This document shows positions 49,373 through 60,203 of a stretch of DNA of 64,000 nucleotides, piece after piece. Position numbers and translations under genes: made by a program. The stretch covers positions 13,941,001 through 14,005,000 of the forward strand of contig NC_060026.1 in the NCBI RefSeq assembly GCF_021134715.1, written 5' to 3'. The number at the start of each line of letters is the position of its first letter. Positions within the stretch are counted from its first letter, which is position 1. The notes beneath the pieces were generated by a model. The model did not search any database, was not told the origin of the DNA, and was given only the letters and a program-made list of their open reading frames with translations. The DNA is from Daphnia pulex. Lineage: Eukaryota; Arthropoda; Branchiopoda; Diplostraca; Daphniidae.

Positions 49373-50827
49373 TCACAGAGAGGAGATATTCCAATGTCCG
49401 TATTGGTACATCGGAGTGTAGAAATCGTAGAGTTCGACAGGCAAAGGATCAAGCCCTCGCTCCTTGAGCGCCAGTTGAACACTTTGAATGGATTTGAGTA
49501 TCAACAAGTGCTGGCTCTCCGTAAAAGGATTCCTGCGTGCCAATCAAAAAATAATTGTGATGGAATTATCCCCCAATTGCGCAAAAATAAAATAATTATA
49601 CTTTGGGTAATTCTTCGGTCCGGATTCACTCCGCTTAAAGGAGTTATCCTGATTGTGACGGAGAACGCAATCCAGCCGATCTTTATTCACATCCGGAATT
49701 CCAAGCATTTCCGCCATCCGCAACAGCTGCCGCCCAGTGTCCCGACGTAATTTCTCGTAGTAGACGACGCCTCCGCGTTTCAGTCCACGGATCCACACGG
49801 TGGCCAGCATCTCCCAACTAGCGACGCTCCGGCTGATAAACTGGTCCCATGCTAATCAATAATCAAACATTCGCTTTTATAACACAATTACGTAATCGAT
49901 AAAATTACAGCATTTAGATTAGCTAACTTGAAATTTTGCGATTTCCAATTTTGACTGGTTCAATTCCTTGTTTAAATGCTTCGACCGGAGCCAATCCGGC
50001 CATGTTCCCACCGAATGCGAAATTGCGATAAGACAAGATGGCTTTGAATGGATTGCGGATGACCAAGATGCCATCGCCCCGGAAGTGCTCCACCTCTTGA
50101 TTCAGTCGTTTCTCACTGGATTTATTGGCCATCGCCATGTTGTAAACCACCGAGAAGAGTGAAAGGTCGTGAGTTTTCTGGAGTAGAGAGCAATTGCAGT
50201 CCTTTTTCAATTCGTAGTTACTTCCGGCTGCCATAAAATTCAAATTCGAATGTCATTTTCTCTTGATTCATTGAAATTATTATTTCTTGATTGAGATGTA
50301 TTACCTTTGGAAATGAAGAATTCGTCGCCAGGGTAAATGGTGTCGACGTATAGACCAGTCACGCCCATCAGGAGCATCCGGAGCCAAGTGTTTCCGCTTC
50401 CGGGGAAAGATACCAGAGCTCGGGGTAATAAGTTTTCCTCCAACAGGTGAACGGTGAATTGATTGCAGATGGTATCGTTCGACCACAAATCCAGCCAGTT
50501 GAGTGTCTTGTTGGGATCCATGGACGGTGGTCCGATCCTTGGCAATTTTTCTATTTTCTTGATTTTCGGTGTAACAATCAGCTCTGATTTGTCGACGTAT
50601 TCTTCTGTGACAGGCGGAGCAGATTGGGGTAACACTTGATTGTCACCTGGCCGTTCCACTATGATCAAGTCGTTCGTTTTGACGTCACTAAAACTTAAAT
50701 GTGGCCCTGGGTGAATGTCGTCATCTCCACTTTTAGTCGATGTTCTCAAAAGTAAAACGTAGCAGCAAGAAATAATGGCGACCGTTGAGAAATAATGGAA
50801 GTTTCGTCGCAACAAACCGAGTCGCAT
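49373..50827 (-). CDS. WSCD-like sulfotransferase, type II membrane protein, 4 exons, 410 aa
   Basis: Exons 50827-50305, 50227-49928, 49851-49602, 49532-49373; all junctions are GT-AG and in phase. A short cytoplasmic tail is followed by a membrane anchor (~12-27, FSTVAIISCCYVLLL) and a stem. The catalytic domain has the PAPS 5'-phosphosulfate loop FPGSGNTWLR (141-150), KTHD (~192-195) and the 3'-phosphate region GDGILVIRNPFKAILSYRN (~225-243), then a Trp-rich segment (WDQFISRSVASWEML) and VVYYEKLRRD. This combination is that of the WSCD family of Golgi sulfotransferases, here without a WSC domain; the acceptor glycan is unknown. The ATG at 50827 is chosen because it is the first in frame and directly precedes the anchor. 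It lies at one edge of a cluster of glycan-modifying enzymes. Confidence 0.88.
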
Positions 50828-51576
50828 TTTCCACAAAAAAGTGAATTTGTAATTAAATTCTCCAGTTCAGAATAATAATATCGAAATCACGCTTAAAATT
50901 CAGTTGCGATAAAACACAACCAAATATTGAAATGGGCTCTGTTCGGAGACTTGCTTCGTTCACAATTGACAGCAAACAACTGACTAATGCAACAGAGAGG
51001 CTTTGTCAAGCGAAAAACCTGTATCTGTACCGCCTCTGCAGTCAGTACAAGGTTATTCGTATATTCACGCCGGCATCGACCATCTGGGAGGGGAGACAGC
51101 GAAAGAGAACATCGAGTTGGAAAAAAAAAAGAGAATTGAGCTGGCCCATAAAACTCCTTGCCTGATGGCATAAACCCCAACAGCTGTGCTCTTGCGTCTA
51201 TGGAGGACTATTATGTTTGCCCTTCGAAGAGGGCTACGTCCTGACCAAGGACAGTCACCCCTTTCTCCAGTATATGTTATGCTCTTTGAGTAGTTATAAT
51301 CATATTTTCAACTAATGAGGTTTCAGTGTAGCTGTAAGGATTGCTGAAAGTTTCTATTTTAGAATGAAATATGTAAAGCATTTTCCATTATCTGGATATG
51401 CCTTTTTACGGCGGAAGTTTGACCATCTTTTTGCCATTGTGAGGCTGGTGGTTGCTTTCAAAAAATTCCCAACCATCACTATAACAGCTGATAATTTCGT
51501 TTGATTATATGCTGTCCAGTGTCGGGAGACTATAATTAGAAATTAGTAAATTTTGCTCAACAGGAAGCACTGGTTT
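50828..51576. other. Intergenic upstream of the sulfotransferase gene
   Basis: Probably holds the promoter of the minus-strand sulfotransferase. Two overlapping short frames on opposite strands (about 50893-51180) show no recognisable protein. Confidence 0.4.
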
Positions 51577-51577
51577 T

Positions 51578-51825
51578 TACCTGCTATGCAAAATAGGCAA
51601 GGTGTTAAGAGCTTTAGTCAAATTTGGATATGCAATTCGACAGTTCAAGGCGTATTTTGTGAATAGGTATAAGCCAATAACTCCAGCAATCGTGCAGATA
51701 AAAAGGAATAATATGCCCTTAAGTGGAAATGGAAAACTGAAATTCAAATTTGTTTCTTCAATGGTGGTCGACTGTTGGTTGCCTTGACTTGCACAAAGAG
51801 AATCGTGTTCGACGATTGTCTCCAC
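51578..51825 (-). pseudogene. Orphan first exon encoding a type II membrane anchor
   Basis: An ATG-started frame of about 82 codons: a ~34-residue polar N-terminus (METIVEHDSLCASQGNQQST and on), then a strong hydrophobic span (GILFLFICTIAGVIGLYLF) and a short stem. It ends at CATAGCAG|GTAAAAAC, a good splice donor. The shape is that of the first exon of Golgi transferases, like the first exons of the neighbouring genes. No matching catalytic exon was found between it and the sulfotransferase start at 50827. It is therefore either a relic of a lost paralogue or an alternative first exon of a nearby gene; which one cannot be decided from sequence. Confidence 0.4.
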
Positions 51826-52194
51826 CTAAAAACCCACCTGCTGGGTGCGCCTGTTATAGGTGTAGTTGCGTCATTACTCTTGTCCCGACTCCACAAACTT
51901 TTGAACCGTTCAGACTATAGACGTGAGGCCGTGAAACGAACTGTACTGAGAACTAGAGCAAATAAGTTTTTGAGAAAAAACGGTATTGTTGCGACAACCG
52001 AAATCGGCAATTCCTTTGCAAAGCGGTTTACGCAAATATGTATTCCTATCGGTACACTGGCGGCAACTTTCAACTCACAAAAAAATATAAATTTTTCATT
52101 TTACCTTTTCGAATGGAATTTAAGATGATAAGAATGGGCGCAGGTCCGGATGGCGGAGAGTCCCGCTGATTCCATTGTTCTCGTGTTCGATCAT

Positions 52195-53830
52195 TCCTCA
52201 ATGTCAAGTTGTCATCCAAGATTTCCAATGGCCATTCTTGTTATCGAAGTAGAAAAAATAACAAAGGCACTTTTTGTTTGGACATTTTCTCCATTCCATT
52301 CCTCGACGCCCGGGAATTTACTTTAATGTGCTTTTAGTTTTTACCCCATACCGCCCAACTCTGAATTAGACAACTATTTAAAAAAATTTGTTATTGCAAT
52401 TATTTCCAACTTAACAAATCTTTATAACCCACTCCGCCTAGCATATTATTCATCACCGAATAGAGTGGCTATAGAAACTGTACTGTCCTTCTCGGTCCTT
52501 CTTATCGTATGATCTGTAAAAGGATTGCGATCCCAAGGTCAAGTTCAAATTTCTGTTCTCGATTACGTGAGTAGATAATTTAAACGCGCACTCTGTGACT
52601 ACCTTTCTCTCTCTACCCACTTGCCAACCACCGCTAGCACATATATGGCGACAGTATAATATCTTTTCGGTATAATAGTAAAGCCGTGTAGTTCGTAAAA
52701 AAAAGAAGAGAGAATGTGTATAATTCATATTAAAGTCGGACTTTATTATAGTCTGGTTTTCAGTGAATAATGGAATTTCCACGTTCAAATTCACGTCTGA
52801 CTACTATGGGACAAGGTAAATTTCTTGCGCTACCTCCATTATGTATACCCCATACCGGGAAGAAATGACGACAGTTAGAAAACTCGCAGTTATCATGACT
52901 AATAGTCACCAGAATTAAGTGCTGGGTAGTCTATGATGTCGGGGCATTGCCCTTTCGTGAATAGATGCGCAAAGAAACCTGAGAACAAGAGAGGTTATAA
53001 CGACTGCCCTTTGATGACTCGACAGAAGTCTGGCTACACCGATGAATATCACCGTGCAACTATAGTTCATTCAAATCCTGGCAAGCTTTAGAACTTATAA
53101 CAAACTAGCATGTTTTTTTTTTCTCTAGTCCTCAGTCCTTTCAAGTTGTCATCCAAAATTTGAATTGCCATTTTTTTTTCCTGTCCAAGTAAAATGACCA
53201 AGCCACTTTTGTTTGGACATTTTCTCCATTTCATTCCTCGGGAATTTATTTCAACACGATTTTTGTTTTTGACCGCATACCTGCCAACTCTTTAGAGAAA
53301 AATTTTCACTTGCATGATTTTATCATCTTTAAGAAATTTGTATCCCCTCACTCCGCATAGCATTATAGTCATCAATGAATAGATAGAGGAAGAAATTGTC
53401 GTCCTCTTTTGTCTTGACTGCAAGGTCAATTTCAAATACCTGTTCTTCTCTTCGTGAATAGATAATTCAAACCCGCACTTTGTGATTCTAATTTTTCTAT
53501 AAATACACTTGCCAACGGCCACTAGCGCACACATGTATGGTGAAAACAGTGCTCATAAATAGCAAAGCCGTGTAGTCTCGTAAAAACAAGAGGGGAAAAT
53601 CTCCGATTCTGGAACAAATTCAATTACTTGCGCAACTCCCATTATCCCCCCCCCCCCGACCCCATACCGGGCAGAACGAATGACACCAAACTGAATTAGA
53701 AAATAGACCCGCACCATCACCAGTCACCAAGGTTAACTGGGGGGATGTCGGTTCATTGCCCCTCCGTGAATATAAGAGTCGGATAGTTTGATATGCGCCA
53801 AGATAAGAGAGGTTAATGATTGCCATTGGA
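52195..53830. repeat. Diverged tandem duplication, ~0.8-0.94 kb unit
   Basis: Copy A (about 52195-52990) and copy B (about 53135-53800) share, in order, 'caagttgtcatccaa', 'gtttggacattttctccatt', 'gggaattta', 'tcactccgc'-type, 'aaggtcaa.ttcaaat', 'gtgaatagataatt'-type, 'cacttgccaac', 'aaagccgtgtagt', 'cataccggg' and 'ggcattgccc'-type blocks. The offset falls from about 935 to about 812 bases through indels. On the minus strand both copies keep a related peptide (A: CAFKLSTHVIENRNLNLTL; B: CGFELSIHEEKNRYLKLTL), which may be the remains of a coding exon. No intact gene. Confidence 0.75.
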
Positions 53831-54037
53831 ATTGTCGGGAATTACAACTTGACAGAATTACGACTCGTGCAGTTAGAGCTAAATCAATTCTTTCAAGCCT
53901 CATAACTTTTATACAATGAACAGGAATTAAAATTTTTAAAATTATTGAATTTATCATTTTTATACGCACCGACATCCACATACCGCATTCTTGAAATAAG
54001 ATTTACAGGTAATCAAATTCAAAAAACAATTGTATAA

Positions 54038-55177
54038 TCAACCGACATTAGCGAAATTGATGTAATTGGTGACTTTCTTTGAGAATTCGCTGGCGTAATC
54101 TTCGCACCATTTCGTCTGCCACGAGTCTTTGCCGTACATGAGATTGAGCAGCGGCCGAATGACGCGATTCCACTGGACGGGCAAATAGATTTTCACCGGC
54201 AAATGGGCGTCGAACTTGAGCGTGAAATTCTCCGGCGACATCCTATCGGCGTTCCAGTCGTTTCGATCCAGCCGGCTGAACCCTTTGTCGGATACCCGAT
54301 AGACGGCAGCTTCTCCATGTTTTTCCATCCACTCCGTCAGCCGGATGCTGGTCATCCGCTGGTCCATGTACCACGTCGGCTGGGCGACAACCACCGGACT
54401 CCTGGCCATTTCCCCGAAAACATCGCCCAGGTAATTCAAAATACTTTCAGAGTCACCAGCAGTCGAATGATTGTCGTTCATAATTTGGCGCCAAGTCGAC
54501 ACGGTGGCGCCGATATTGCTCATCGGGTACATCGGGTAGGATTTATTATTCATCTGAAAGAATCCGCAGCATCCGGCGTGAACCAAAACGACATCCATCC
54601 CTGGACGGGGGTTGTAGTGTTCCTTCCGCAGCGGCCAGAGATCCGAATCGCTGGTGATGAGGAAATCGCCATCACTTCCGGGAAATTCCGGAAAGTTGAC
54701 GGTGAAAGCCCGGGCCGTTTGACTCAGCGTCGGTCGATAATCCAGCGGAGCACTGACGAAAATGACCGTGGTCCTTCTGGCTTCTAAATAGGAAATGATT
54801 AGACTCAAAGTGGGATCGTTTTCCCACTCGCAACGGGAGCCGATGATGAGGACGATGGATCGGAAGCCGAGACGCTCCCAGGCCAGGGCCGTCAGCGGTA
54901 AATTAAATGCGTAATCGTAAGTGCGATAACTTTCACCGTTGGGCGTGTTGGATCCGAAAACGACGTAATTCACTGCCGCCGGTTTCCGCCCGGAATCCTT
55001 TTCGCCGAACAATCGGTAGGACAATGTTTGCTGTTTGACGATGGTTGACTCTGCTGATGATTTGGGCTGATTGACTTGCAAGGATAAAACGAGAAACAAA
55101 GTGAAAGCTGCCAAGGCGATCAGCAATTTGTGTGATTGAAAATAATTGGCCAATCGCCTAGAATTAGCCTCAGGCAT
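54038..55177 (-). CDS. Putative Golgi glycosyltransferase (GT-A-like), single exon, 379 aa
   Basis: A single-exon frame with a short cytoplasmic tail, a membrane anchor at ~18-34 (LLIALAAFTLFLVLSL) and a lumenal domain. The topology (type II, short stem) and the acidic motif TSDSDLWPL (DSD at 177-179), placed after FPGSDGDFLI, resemble the metal/nucleotide-sugar binding D-x-D of GT-A glycosyltransferases. The region VNYVVFGSNTPNGESYRTYD to ERLGFRSIVLIIGSRCEW looks like the nucleotide-sugar-binding half of such a fold. No specific GT family, donor or acceptor is recognised. It lies head-to-head with the next gene, which has the same architecture, with 355 bp between the start codons. N-x-S/T sites (NKS, NHS, NFT) fit a secretory-pathway protein. 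Confidence 0.75.
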   Translation of the reverse strand: MPEANSRRLANYFQSHKLLIALAAFTLFLVLSLQVNQPKSSAESTIVKQQTLSYRLFGEKDSGRKPAAVNYVVFGSNTPNGESYRTYDYAFNLPLTALAWERLGFRSIVLIIGSRCEWENDPTLSLIISYLEARRTTVIFVSAPLDYRPTLSQTARAFTVNFPEFPGSDGDFLITSDSDLWPLRKEHYNPRPGMDVVLVHAGCCGFFQMNNKSYPMYPMSNIGATVSTWRQIMNDNHSTAGDSESILNYLGDVFGEMARSPVVVAQPTWYMDQRMTSIRLTEWMEKHGEAAVYRVSDKGFSRLDRNDWNADRMSPENFTLKFDAHLPVKIYLPVQWNRVIRPLLNLMYGKDSWQTKWCEDYASEFSKKVTNYINFANVG

Positions 55178-55532
55178 TTTTTGCGCTTTTGTTATTACAA
55201 TGTAATTAAATATCTCCTGTTTTAGGACAATGTTTGGTGAACTTTAAGTCAAATCTTGGCTCACTTGAGGACACATTGGTGGTGGATTGTCAAAGTGAGA
55301 CTAAATCAACTCCGATCCTTACCAGACATTGTTATATGTAGGTAAGAGCCCGGAAGGGGTTGGATTTAAGCCCCGCCTTCCCAAGGGAAAGGTAAAGACG
55401 TGGGTAGGCGTGGCCAAAATCTGCTGGCCACACTTGTGCAACGTGTTGTACATTGCCATTCAGTCCCGACGGTTTGGTACGAAAACAACTGCGTCCGTGT
55501 TTGATTGTGATGTAATATAATAGTAGGCCGAT
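55178..55532. promoter_or_regulatory. Shared 355-bp divergent promoter region
   Basis: The only sequence between the start codons of two divergently transcribed putative glycosyltransferase genes. It must contain both promoters and 5' UTRs, so co-regulation is likely. No specific core-promoter element is asserted. Confidence 0.55.
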
Positions 55533-56776
55533 ATGTCGACGCCGAATTATTATCACCAAATGGTGTCCAGCCGAGTGCGTCCACTTCCGTTCTTCACTTT
55601 CGTTTCCATCACTTTGTTCGTCTTCATTTCCATGTGGTACAACGTGCACATTCCGGACGCTGCGGCCGCCGCTTACAATCAACTGCGAGGCGTCGGCCAG
55701 CAGTGCCAACAAAATGCCAATCCATCCAGGTACATTTCTTCGCTGTGCAATTGCGGTAAAGAGATTATCATGGCGGAAGATGGACCGCCAAATTCGAACG
55801 GCCTTTTCGACTGGTGCAGTCGGGAATCCAGCGTCCGGGGTCCGCACCAGAAAATCATTTCCTACGCCCTTTACGGAAACGCCCAAAACGCTTCCGTCTT
55901 CAAGCGCTATTATTCTTTATTGAGGAACATTTCACTGACGGCCGAGCGGGATTACCCCGGATGGATCATCCGCATTTACCACAACATTCCGGATAGGAAT
56001 GGGCCGGAGAGGGAAGCTCACGAGCAACTCTGCGAGGTTTACTGTCGATTCAATCACGTCGATTTGTGCAGTGTGCCGCTGCTGATCGATCGGATCGGCA
56101 ACGACACGACGCCCATCGATCCGGCGCTCCTGACGGGACTCAATCCGAGAATGTTCCGCTATTTGGTGATGCTGGATCCCAATGTGGACGTGTTCATCTC
56201 CAGGGATGTCGACAGTCTGATTTGGCGTCGGGAAGTCGACGCTGTTAACGAATGGCTCGGCTCCAATTACACGTTTCACGTGATGAGAGATCACATGAAT
56301 CACGGATCGGTTATCCTAGCAGGTATCTATAGAATTTAATTGCTATTAATTTCATTTCAATAATTTAAACTTTAATTTCAGGTATGTGGGGTGCCAAAAT
56401 TTGGCAGCGTCGGGATCTCGTCGAAGGATTGATGAGGGCTCTAGTCGTTTCCGGCCAGCAACAAGTCAAGGCTCAAGATCAATTTTCGCTGGCCGATATC
56501 GTGTGGCCGATAGCCAAATACGATGTGGTAAAAATAATTACTTATTTTTTGTGCATAATTAGCGCAACCATTAAGTCAAACATTTTTCAGATGGCCCACG
56601 ATACTTACGGATGTCAAAACGAGCGGCTCATCCGGTTGTCGCCGATCAAAGTGTTTCCGTTTCCAACTAAACGCAATGGCAGTTACTACGTCGGCGGTGC
56701 TGGGCACGAGCTGTATCCAGACAAGTGTCCGGAAGTCTGCCGTCCCGAAGGTCACAAAGACTGGGAATACTGTTGA
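55533..56776 (+). CDS. Putative Golgi glycosyltransferase (GT-A-like), 3 exons, 373 aa
   Basis: Exons 55533-56322, 56382-56527, 56591-56776; both introns (59 and 63 bp) are GT-AG and in phase. Membrane anchor at ~18-35 (LPFFTFVSITLFVFISMW). The lumenal region has HQKIISYALYGNAQNASVFK, then YPGWIIRIYHN, MFRYLVMLDPNVDVFISRDV and DSLIWRREVDAVNEWL. The D-V-D at 225-227 in SRDVDSLI is the likely metal-binding D-x-D of a GT-A glycosyltransferase. A Cys-rich C-terminus (CPEVCRPEGHKDWEYC) closes the protein. Donor and acceptor are unknown. A poly(A) signal AATAAA follows at 56839-56844. It shares a promoter region with the upstream minus-strand gene and is convergent with the fucosyltransferase gene. 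Confidence 0.82.
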
Positions 56777-57740
56777 AAGTTCTCATTATCAGTCAAACAA
56801 TTACATTTCTTTTTAAATGTTCCTTTCGGGGAGAAGCCAATAAACAGTGGATCAAAAACCTACCGTGCTGCATATGCTTAGGTGGTACAAATAAAAATAA
56901 CATAAGCAATCATTCTTACCGGTACAGTGACTATACGCGCTGTATAATTAGACTGTGTGTTTATTTAACGTTCGTGGTCTCTATGAATTCTGACTCCTTT
57001 TTGCTTGTGTGTATTTGCCGACTTTTATGGAAAGAAATAAAAACAACGAGATGGACCGCAGACAAAGGCTTTCACTGTTAGGAATATCGCCCTGGGCTAG
57101 TTCTTCAAAATATGTTGGGTGTTTTACTTCACGAAGGGATGCCTTTGAGTTATTATCCCTCCGAGCCCTTTTCTTCTTCAGCCACCATTAACTATTCAAA
57201 TTTCATGTAACTTAAAAAAAAAGAGAAAAAATAGAGGTATGAATTTTAACGTATCATCCAAAATAATCTTTTACGACTAGAGCCACCCAATGTGTTATAT
57301 TTTGTCATCACTCTATTATTATGTATAATCATTCATGAATTGATGGACTCTCCAATATTTTTATAACGTCATCTTCCTACCATTTATCAATGGCATCGTT
57401 CACCGTGATCGATGACTCTGTCAGGTCTAAATAAGTTAACTGGGAACCAAAAACCATAAACGTTTTCACTTTTTTATTTTGACCTTTACACCAAAGGTAC
57501 ACACAACAAATCTAAAAATAAATTAACGCGTTAAAAAAACCTGCATGTAGATGAGCTGTCTGTTGGTTACAACATAAAAAAATGACCGATGGTTCGTTCG
57601 TGACTCCCGAAAAGGTAAGGCAAAAAAAAAAGAAAAATTGCGAAATTCTCCAAACAGACGAAAACGAATTTTATCACGACGGATCTATTTTTATAAAAAC
57701 CAGTTTTATTTTGTAACCCCAGCTGATGATGGCATCTCAG
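56777..57740. terminator. Convergent 3' region between two genes
   Basis: Contains AATAAA at 56839-56844 for the plus-strand gene and, on the minus strand, AATAAA (57705-57710) 31 bases after the fucosyltransferase stop. No other gene seen. Confidence 0.55.
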
Positions 57741-59101
57741 TTAGGTGTGGCTCATCAGGAAAGACGACCCTGGATAACAGGGCAACTTGCGGATCCACCA
57801 ATGGGCCACGTCGGCGTAGCTTTTCGTGACCGTTTCCAATTGCGGATCGTTGAGTTTGGCGCACAAATCGCACCAGCCCTTTTTCGGCTTCCGGACGACC
57901 TCGTAGTGTTTCTTCCAGCGGAAAAATTCCAGGTAGAGGGCGTCGTGGCTGTCGAGCAGTTTCAGGTAGGCGGCCAAGTCCTGGGGCGATTTGAAATCGG
58001 CGATGTTGATGAACGAGTGGGGCGGGGCGTATTCCGCGTAATCCGCACCGCCGTAGACGATGGGGACGATGTTCTGACCCAGGGCCCGGTAGAATTTCTC
58101 CGAGACGTAGTCCGGACACAGGGAATTCTCGGCTGCCAGGTAGAATTTGTAATTGTCCAGCAGATTCTCGCAGCGGTAGCTGTTGCGCGGAAGGCACTCC
58201 ATCGTTCCGCATTTGCCGTAAATGTCCACCTGGACGAATTTGGCCAATTCCTGGACGTAATCCTCGCGCTGGCTGTGAGTCGGGCAGTGGGAGGCGAACC
58301 AGGCCACCATTTTGGTCTTGTTGGCCAATTGCGGATATTTCCGGTTGAGCAATTCCGCCGGATTGGCCGGAAGAGTGCCCGGCGGCAATTCATCCGGCAG
58401 CTGGGCGGGAAATGTCGAAAGTTTGGGAGTGATGGCGCCGTATTGCTCGGCCACGTAAACATCCGAGTCCCTCCGGTGCGTCATGGTCCAGTTGAAATAA
58501 TGCGGAAGGTACTGCCTCTCCGGAAGGCATTTTCCGACGCAGGGGATGGACGTGTTGGGAATCGTCTCGTACAGGAAGAAAACGAAACGCTGGCGCGGAT
58601 GCCGCTGAGCCGGAAGATCTCGACTGTTGACCTGGAAGGCGTGAAAGATGACGGCGTCGCTCTTGTCCAGTGAATTTCGATCGGCCGTCGTGATGCAATT
58701 GGTGAACTGGCAGCCGTTTTTCACGAAAGGATCGTGACCGAATCCCACGGTGTAGTCCGAGTTATTGTAATAAGGCGTCCAGAACAAGATGACCTTATTC
58801 GGAGGCGATGGTTTAGTCTCAACAATTTCCTGCAACAATTAAATTGGGAAATTTTAATTTAAAAAAATTTTGGCGCGAGATTTGAATTTTGTTTTACTTC
58901 AAGTTGATTAATATGATGGTCGTTGATAGTCCGGCTGCTGTTATGACTGCTGACTGTGAAAATGTAGCCGCCAATGACGAGTAGGGATAGAAAAATGAGA
59001 GTTCTCGGACGGACGAGTCGCGTTAACAGCGAAGTGGCTGAAGCCTCGATCGTTCCGCGGGACGAACAGGAAGGCGAGCCGGGACCGAGGCGAGATCTCA
59101 T
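57741..59101 (-). CDS. Alpha-1,3-fucosyltransferase (GT10), 2 exons, 430 aa
   Basis: Exons 59101-58898 (68 aa) and 58829-57741 (362 aa); the intron of 68 bp is GT-AG, phase 0. Exon 1 is a cytoplasmic tail plus membrane anchor (~34-50, TLIFLSLLVIGGYIFTV). Exon 2 is the stem and catalytic domain. The GT10 hallmarks are present: VILFWTPYY, MTHRRDSDV (~185-193) and the GDP-fucose-binding block ENSLCPDYVSEKFYRAL (~302-318) followed by VPIVYGGADY. The enzyme would transfer fucose from GDP-fucose to GlcNAc of N-glycans or antenna glycans in the Golgi; core versus antennal specificity cannot be told. Length is normal for the family. A minus-strand poly(A) signal lies 31 bases past the stop. Confidence 0.93.
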
Positions 59102-60203
59102 CGTGACTCGGCGGTCGGCTGAAGACTGATACCTCTGGTGGCAACGGCAGGTTTTCGTTGAGATTTTTGTGTTACAACCTTCCCTTTTTCAAGGTCTTTC
59201 TCCTCTAGCGTGCGTTTCCCCTTGGTTGGCTTTCGGGCAACATTACAACCAAGCAAGTGTCTAAGCAGCTGTAAGAAATGAATAATAAATTTGCCTGCAG
59301 CTTTTACAATTCCTAAAGGAGAATAATTATATAAAAAATTTGCAGACGAATTGGATGACTGCCAATTTATTTGCTCCTGTAAATAATAAAAATTAGATTC
59401 GTTCGTCAAGAAGGGGATTACACCATTAAACATGATGGAAAATGGCTAGCCGAAGAGAAGGAGCATCTTGACATACGGTATGAAATGATGAACATCGCTC
59501 ACTGCTGTTCGAATCGAGACTGACGGAAACGGAATCCTCGTATAATTTGTCATTATCCAAGCGACGGTTACACATAAAAGAACTGAAGAAGTCCATATTA
59601 GCCTATTATTTAGGCACTGGTCCGCGGTCTAAAATGGCCAAAAGTCCGCAATAAAATATTTGTTGGCGATGCTGAAATTCTTCCTGCATCTCTTATACGT
59701 TAAACCCATAAAACTTTATACCTTTTCTGTATGCGCATTCTTTTTTTGCCCTTGAATTAATTAAAAAAAAAAACAAAGAACTTGTGAAGCAACTTGCCCG
59801 TGCATCAAGTAAAATGGTCCCCAAGAATTGATCGTCAAAGTAAAAAACAAAAATGATATGCGCGATTCAATTTTTCAATGCCAACCAGGTCTTAGATTGT
59901 TGTCAGGCGATGGTTATCTTTAAGATTTTGTCGTTGAGGAAATTATTTTTAAATTTCATGGTATAGTATCTACATGGCTCATCGTTCACATTCAGAAATA
60001 AGAAACTAAATCTCCCATCAACTGTTTCAACATTATATTCTTATCGTCTAAATGAATAAAACATTCAATTTATTATGCACTTTTCTGTGGGAAATGTAGA
60101 GATTAAATTTTAGCTGTCTCTCTACCCAGTTAATAACAATAAATAAGTTTGCGCAACCACATGTTGTAACAGTTAATAAGGTAACACGTAGACAGTGAGA
60201 AGA
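59102..60203. other. Spacer between the two fucosyltransferase genes
   Basis: Holds the promoter of the first fucosyltransferase (near 59100-59450) and the 3' end of the second; a minus-strand AATAAA corresponds to 60069-60074. A 111-codon minus frame just upstream of the first gene's ATG has no recognisable content and is likely 5' UTR. Confidence 0.45.

Noticed and set aside
57726-58673. 315-codon plus-strand ORF
   Set aside because: Antisense shadow of the fucosyltransferase catalytic exon; the GT10 motifs are on the minus strand.
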